Assembly: GCA_013416795.1 (NCBI GenBank)
Contig: RQSC01000012.1
Location: 171,385 to 212,397, forward strand
Reading direction: 5' to 3'
Source of the DNA: Prasinococcaceae sp. CCMP 1430
Taxonomy: Eukaryota; Prasinodermophyta; Palmophyllophyceae; Prasinococcales; Prasinococcaceae
Length of the DNA stretch: 41,013 nt
Position numbers and translations under genes: made by a program. The first letter of the stretch is position 1. Every line of letters starts with the position of its first letter. Below are positions 37,464-41,013 of this stretch, piece by piece. The notes under the pieces were generated by a model, which worked only from the letters and a program-made list of their open reading frames with translations, was not told the DNA's origin and did no database searches.

Positions 37464-40016
37464 ATGATGAGGGCTGCCGCCGCATCCGCGCGAGCGCCGA
37501 GCGCGCGCGCCCGCGACGGCCTCGAGGCGCGCGGCTGTGCGCGCGGTCGCGCAGCCGCCCAAGCAGCGCCCGCCCGCCGACCGCACCGTGCAGGTAAGCG
37601 CCGCGGGGGCGCCTGCGCGCTGCGCATGTGTGCGATGCGGGCCGTGAGCTGACCGGGCCCTTCTGGATACTTGTGCCCTAGTCACAGGCTGCAACGAAGC
37701 CCTACGGCGGCGCGCAGATCGAGGACTACGGAAAGTACGTCTTCAGGGGCGCCGTCGCCGACTCGTACCTCGAGCCTTTCGGCCTCACCTCCGAGGACCT
37801 GAGTAGCCTCGACTGGACCTTCGACGAGGACAAGGTGTGCGGACGCCGCGCTCGCGCGCGATGGCGCCAGCTCTGGCCTGCCAGCCGTGGCCTGCCAGCC
37901 GGCGGCCACGCCGGCCAGGCGCCAGCGGACGCGTCACGCTCATATGTGTCTGCAATGTGTGACCAGCTGACTGATGCTCTCTTCGTGCCATGTCCCTCGC
38001 GTCGTGCTCGTGTTGGCGCCCGTCGCGGCGTAGGCGGAGCTTGTCGCGACGGCGATGCGCGACTGGGCCGTCGACTGTGGGGCCACATCGTACGCGCACT
38101 GGTTCCAGCCGATGGGCGCCGGCGGTGTTCGTCACGGGCAGGCTGCCTGCGTGCAGACCTCAATGCTCAGCTTCGGCGCGGACGGGCGTCCCAGCTATGA
38201 GTTCTCCGCCGACGACCTTCTCACCGGCGAGACGGACGGATCGAGCTACCCCAACGGCGGCATGCGCGCGACGCACACCGCGGGTGGCTATTTGGCGGTC
38301 GATCCGCTCAGCCCCCCTTTCGTGCTGGGCGATGTCATGTTTATCCCGGCGGCTTTCATCGCGTACACCGGCCAGGCCCTCGACGAGAAGACGCCGCTGC
38401 ACCGCTCGGCCGAGGCACTCTCGGATCAGGGCACGCGCCTGCTGAACCTGCTCGGCGTTGAGTGCACGGGCATTGTCGCGAACATCGGCCTCGAGCAGGA
38501 GATCTTCCTCGTGCCTCGCGACGCCTACTACACGCGACCTGACCTGCAGTTCGTTGGTCGCACGCTCATTGGCAAGGCGCCCGCGCGCGGCCAGGAGATG
38601 TCCGATCACTACATGGCGCCGCTCACGTCGGCCACCGCGGCTCTGGCGTGCATGCAGGCAATTCAGGAGGAGTGCTTCAAGCTGGGCATTCCGCTGAAGA
38701 CGCGCCACCGTGAGGTCGCCCCCAACCAGTACGAGTTCGCGCCGCTCTTCGGCGACTGCCGCGTGCAGACCGACCAGAACCTGCTTGTGATGCAGATCAT
38801 CGAGGAGACGGCCGCAAAGTACAACCTGGCGGCGCTGCTTCACGAGAAGCCCTTCGCAGGGGTCAACGGCTCGGGCAAGCACAACAACTGGAGCTTCGCC
38901 ACCGTGGAGGGCCTGCAGCTGCTCAACCCGAAGCAGGTCTTGAAGACAACGGGCAACCCAGACCTCTTTCCGGCCATCATGGCGGCCGTCGTGCGCGGCG
39001 TCGACCTCTACGGTGACCTCCTGCGCCTGTCCATTGCCTCACCGGGCAACGACTTCCGCCTGGGCGCCATGGAGGCGCCGCCGGCCGTGATGTCGACCTA
39101 CCTCGGCAGCAGCCTGACCGAGTACCTCGAGAGCTACGTCGCCGGCGAGGACGTCGAGGGCTACTCGCCCACCAAGATGAGGCTGCCCTTCGGCGTGAAG
39201 TCGCTGCGTCCCATGGATATCCCCTCCGAGGACCGCAACCGCACGTCGCCCCTCCCGTACGGAGGCAACCGCTTCGAATTCCGCGCCGCGGGATCGAGCC
39301 AGAACGTGTCCATGATCAACACGGTGCTTAACACGATCACCGCAGAGGGGATGAAGGTCATCGCCGACAGGGTCGAGGCTGGTGAGGACCTCAAGGCCGT
39401 TACGCAGGACCTGCTCAAGACACACATGAAGTGCGTGTTTAACGGCGATGGCTACGACCCCGCCTGGCCGGACAAGGCGGTCGAGCTCGGCATCTTCCGC
39501 ATCGATTCTGGCGTGGACGCCGTCGCCGAGCTCACGGCCGACAAGAACATCAAGCTGTTCGGCGAGATGGGCGTCCTCAACGAGGAGGAATGCGAGGCTC
39601 GCAAGAACGTCATGTTTGACCACTACGTGGGCATCGTCGAGATGGAGGTGCTGTGCTTGAAAGACATGATCCAGCAGCACATCCTCCCTTCCTGCGAGGC
39701 GAGCGACTCCTGTGACGTTGAGACCCTCCAGAGGCTGCAGAAGGCCGCCACGACTCTCGTCGAAAAGGCGGTAGAGGTTGAGGAGGCCGCGAGCCCCGAG
39801 GAGGCGGCCAAGCTCGCGCACACGCTGCGTTTCGGCACGATGGAGCATGTTCGCGCGCTGTGCGACGAGACTGAGGCGAGCTGCAAGGCTGACCTGTGGA
39901 CGATGGCCACGTACAAGGATCTGCTCTTCCTGGACACGCACACGCATCTCAGGGAGGAGCTCGCCTTCGGCGCCGCTACCTCCGACTCAAACTCCCCGGG
40001 TTTTGGCGGTTTTTAG
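37464..40016 (+). CDS. GSIII: Type III glutamine synthetase (GSIII), three exons, first exon uncertain
   Basis: GSIII makes glutamine from glutamate, ammonium and ATP. Exon 2 (37688–37834) encodes YGKYVFRGAVADSYLEPFG, and exon 3 (38034–40016, after a 199-nt intron with GTGTGC donor) carries the catalytic body. Its landmarks are AHWFQPMGAGGVRHGQ, SFGADGRPSYEFSADDLLTGETDG, SSYPNGGMRATH, ANIGLEQEIFLVP, HREVAPNQYEFAPLF, FAGVNGSGKHNNWS and YGGNRFEFRAAGSSQN. The ~710 residues of exons 2–3 agree with the large GSIII class and not with the 350–450-aa GSI/II. Exon 1 (37464–37593, donor GTAAGC) starts like a transit peptide but ends one base out of phase with exon 2; a shift inside the GC run at 37499–37513 would fix it. 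The 5' end is therefore provisional. It converges with the lumen-protein gene. Confidence 0.92.
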
Positions 40017-40244
40017 GCGGCCTCGCTGGTGCGAGCCGATGGCTGCGTTGACGACGCACCCACGCGCGTTCGACAGCGGATCCGCCGCCTAGCGCGCGCG
40101 CGCGCTCGACGCTCGCATACCTAGCCCGTTGTAGCGCCACGCCGCGTGGCAAGAAGTCGCCGCGCTGCGCAGACGCGAATGGCCTTTCCTTGTCGTAAAA
40201 CGGGATCGCTTGTTCGTGCGCACCGCTTCGCGCTCGGCGCCCCC
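40017..40244. other. Convergent spacer after GSIII
   Basis: The 228-bp gap between the GSIII stop and the stop of the minus-strand gene contains CG repeats near 40095–40108. The minus-strand sequence here can be read as a further exon of the lumen-protein gene, reached from a donor-like GTAGGTGAGG at its stop, but nothing decides this. Confidence 0.4.
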
Positions 40245-40956
40245 TCACCTACCGGCCGCGAGTAGCTCCTCCGCCTCGCCCGCAAGCTTAAAGACGAACT
40301 CCGGGTTGTACAGCGTGTGTTCCGCGTCCCAAGGTTGCTCGAGCGCGATCTGCCGATTGACATTGGCGCCGACAATGAGCCCCAGGCGCGTGATGACGCT
40401 GTAGCTCTTGGTGTAAGGGCCTTTGTTGAAGTGGTAGTTCAGATCGTAGTCTGCTTTCATTCGTTCGAATGTCTCCATGTCGTTGCTCTCGCCTTTTACG
40501 AGCGCCTACGCGGCATGGGCGCGCGCGCGAAGGAGGGAGAGAAAGTGTCGAGTCAGCGGCCTCGTACTCGATCGGGGACAGTGCGCGAGCACGAACGCCA
40601 CGCATGCGCACCTTGATCAGGGCAACGAACTCTGCCGAGTCGGCTTGGTACTCATCGAGCGTGTGGAATGGCACGCGGGCGGTCTGCTCGTTGCATTCCC
40701 GCTGGATGGGTATGCACGGCAGAGGCTTGTCGATTTTGCCCGCCGAGAAGAGCGACGCATGCGCTGGAGGTGCCGCAACCGCGCCGGCTCCTCCCGCGGC
40801 AATCGCAATCACGCCGGCGAGCGCCAGGCGGCGCCCCTGCGCCTGCTCGCCATCTGTCACACGATTCTCATTCGCCCCCCTCGGGTGTTCCTTTGCATGG
40901 CATTGCGCCCTCCGTGGCTGGCAGGACGTCCGGGCCGGCCTGCCGCCGCGGCGCAT
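40245..40956 (-). CDS. Predicted thylakoid-lumen protein of unknown family, two exons
   Basis: Exons 40956–40612 and 40487–40245 (intron 124 nt, donor GTGCGC) give 195 aa. The N-terminus is a bipartite targeting sequence: a basic leader to about residue 40, then a twin-arginine-like GRRLALAGVIAIAAGGAGAV and the cleavage-type APPAHA-S, as in Tat-imported lumen proteins. The mature part (about 125 aa) contains LPCIPIQRECNEQTARVPFH with two Cys that could form a lumenal disulphide. It continues with the helical YQADSAEFVALIK, MKADYDLNYHFNKGPYTKSY and VNRQIALEQPWDAEHTLYNP. I do not recognise the family; size and targeting recall PsbQ/PsbP-like photosystem II proteins, but I see no family signature. 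The stop lies in GGTAGGTGAGG, which also looks like a splice donor, so a further exon cannot be excluded. Confidence 0.65.
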
Positions 40957-41013
40957 GCGGTCGCCGCGCTCGAGTCCGCGCTGCTGCTGACCCGCCGCCT
41001 CCCACTCGGGCGA

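Noticed and set aside
36726-37652. 308-residue plus-strand frame covering the GSIII promoter
   Set aside because: It runs through the GT microsatellite and A-runs and has no domain. Only its last part coincides with the proposed GSIII transit peptide.
34622-40016. HisA and GSIII as a nitrogen-metabolism gene cluster
   Set aside because: They are separated by the ROMO1-like gene, are read from different promoters, and belong to pathways with no direct coupling beyond glutamine use, so proximity is not evidence of a cluster.
1-41013. CRISPR array, insertion sequence, LTR element or viral insert
   Set aside because: No regularly spaced repeats, transposase, integrase, reverse transcriptase or capsid motifs were seen; repeats present are microsatellites, homopolymers and one 30-bp tandem pair.

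Overview
The window is nuclear DNA of a compact, very GC-rich photosynthetic eukaryote. Genes carry short GT–AG introns (about 95–200 nt, one of 470 nt), several proteins have plastid or thylakoid-lumen type N-termini, and nothing bacterial such as operons or Shine-Dalgarno sites is visible. Several genes look plant-like: an ADS/FAD5-type desaturase, an F-box–Kelch protein whose Kelch half resembles ZEITLUPE/ADAGIO, a plant-like alpha/beta hydrolase and a yeast/plant-type HisA. TGTAA motifs follow several stop codons and telo-box-like AAACCCTA motifs lie in some promoters. Together these point to a GC-rich, prasinophyte-grade green alga. That placement is inference. The type III glutamine synthetase is also common in haptophytes and diatoms, so another algal lineage is not excluded.

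Layout from left to right: ADS-type fatty-acid desaturase (+, open at the window edge); C5orf34-family protein (-); F-box/JmjC protein with altered iron and 2-oxoglutarate positions (+); small CUE-domain protein (-, 3 exons); long Gln-rich protein (+); alpha/beta hydrolase (-, 3 exons); PRP6 (+, 2 exons); SMU1 (-, 3 exons); exocyst SEC15 (+, 2 exons); F-box–Kelch protein (+); cupin_5/DUF985 protein (+, 2 exons); NAD(P)-binding atypical SDR (-); membrane-anchored glycosyltransferase-like protein (+); Borealin-like protein (-, 2 exons); coiled-coil protein (+); TruA-type pseudouridine synthase (-, 3 exons); HisA/HISN3 (+, 4 exons); ROMO1/Mgr2-like protein (-); type III glutamine synthetase (+, 3 exons); predicted thylakoid-lumen protein (-, 2 exons).

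That is twenty genes in 41 kb. They alternate strand almost perfectly: 17 of 19 neighbouring pairs are on opposite strands, giving 8 divergent and 9 convergent pairs. Convergent gaps are about 60–310 bp and divergent gaps about 200–1200 bp, so most promoters are probably shared or back-to-back. Most genes are unrelated housekeeping functions: lipid desaturation, splicing, secretion, mitosis, tRNA modification, histidine synthesis and ammonium assimilation. The only obvious functional pair is PRP6 and SMU1, two spliceosome factors that converge 109 bp apart. I see no mobile element, virus, CRISPR, rRNA, or tRNA that I can support.

The best candidates for something new are the JmjC protein with a His-x-Gly metal motif, the unusual GTGCGY splice donors (11 of 18 introns), the strand alternation, the LOV-less ZEITLUPE-like protein, and three proteins without a recognised family (Gln-rich, coiled-coil, lumenal). 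I did not find a coherent undescribed multi-gene system.
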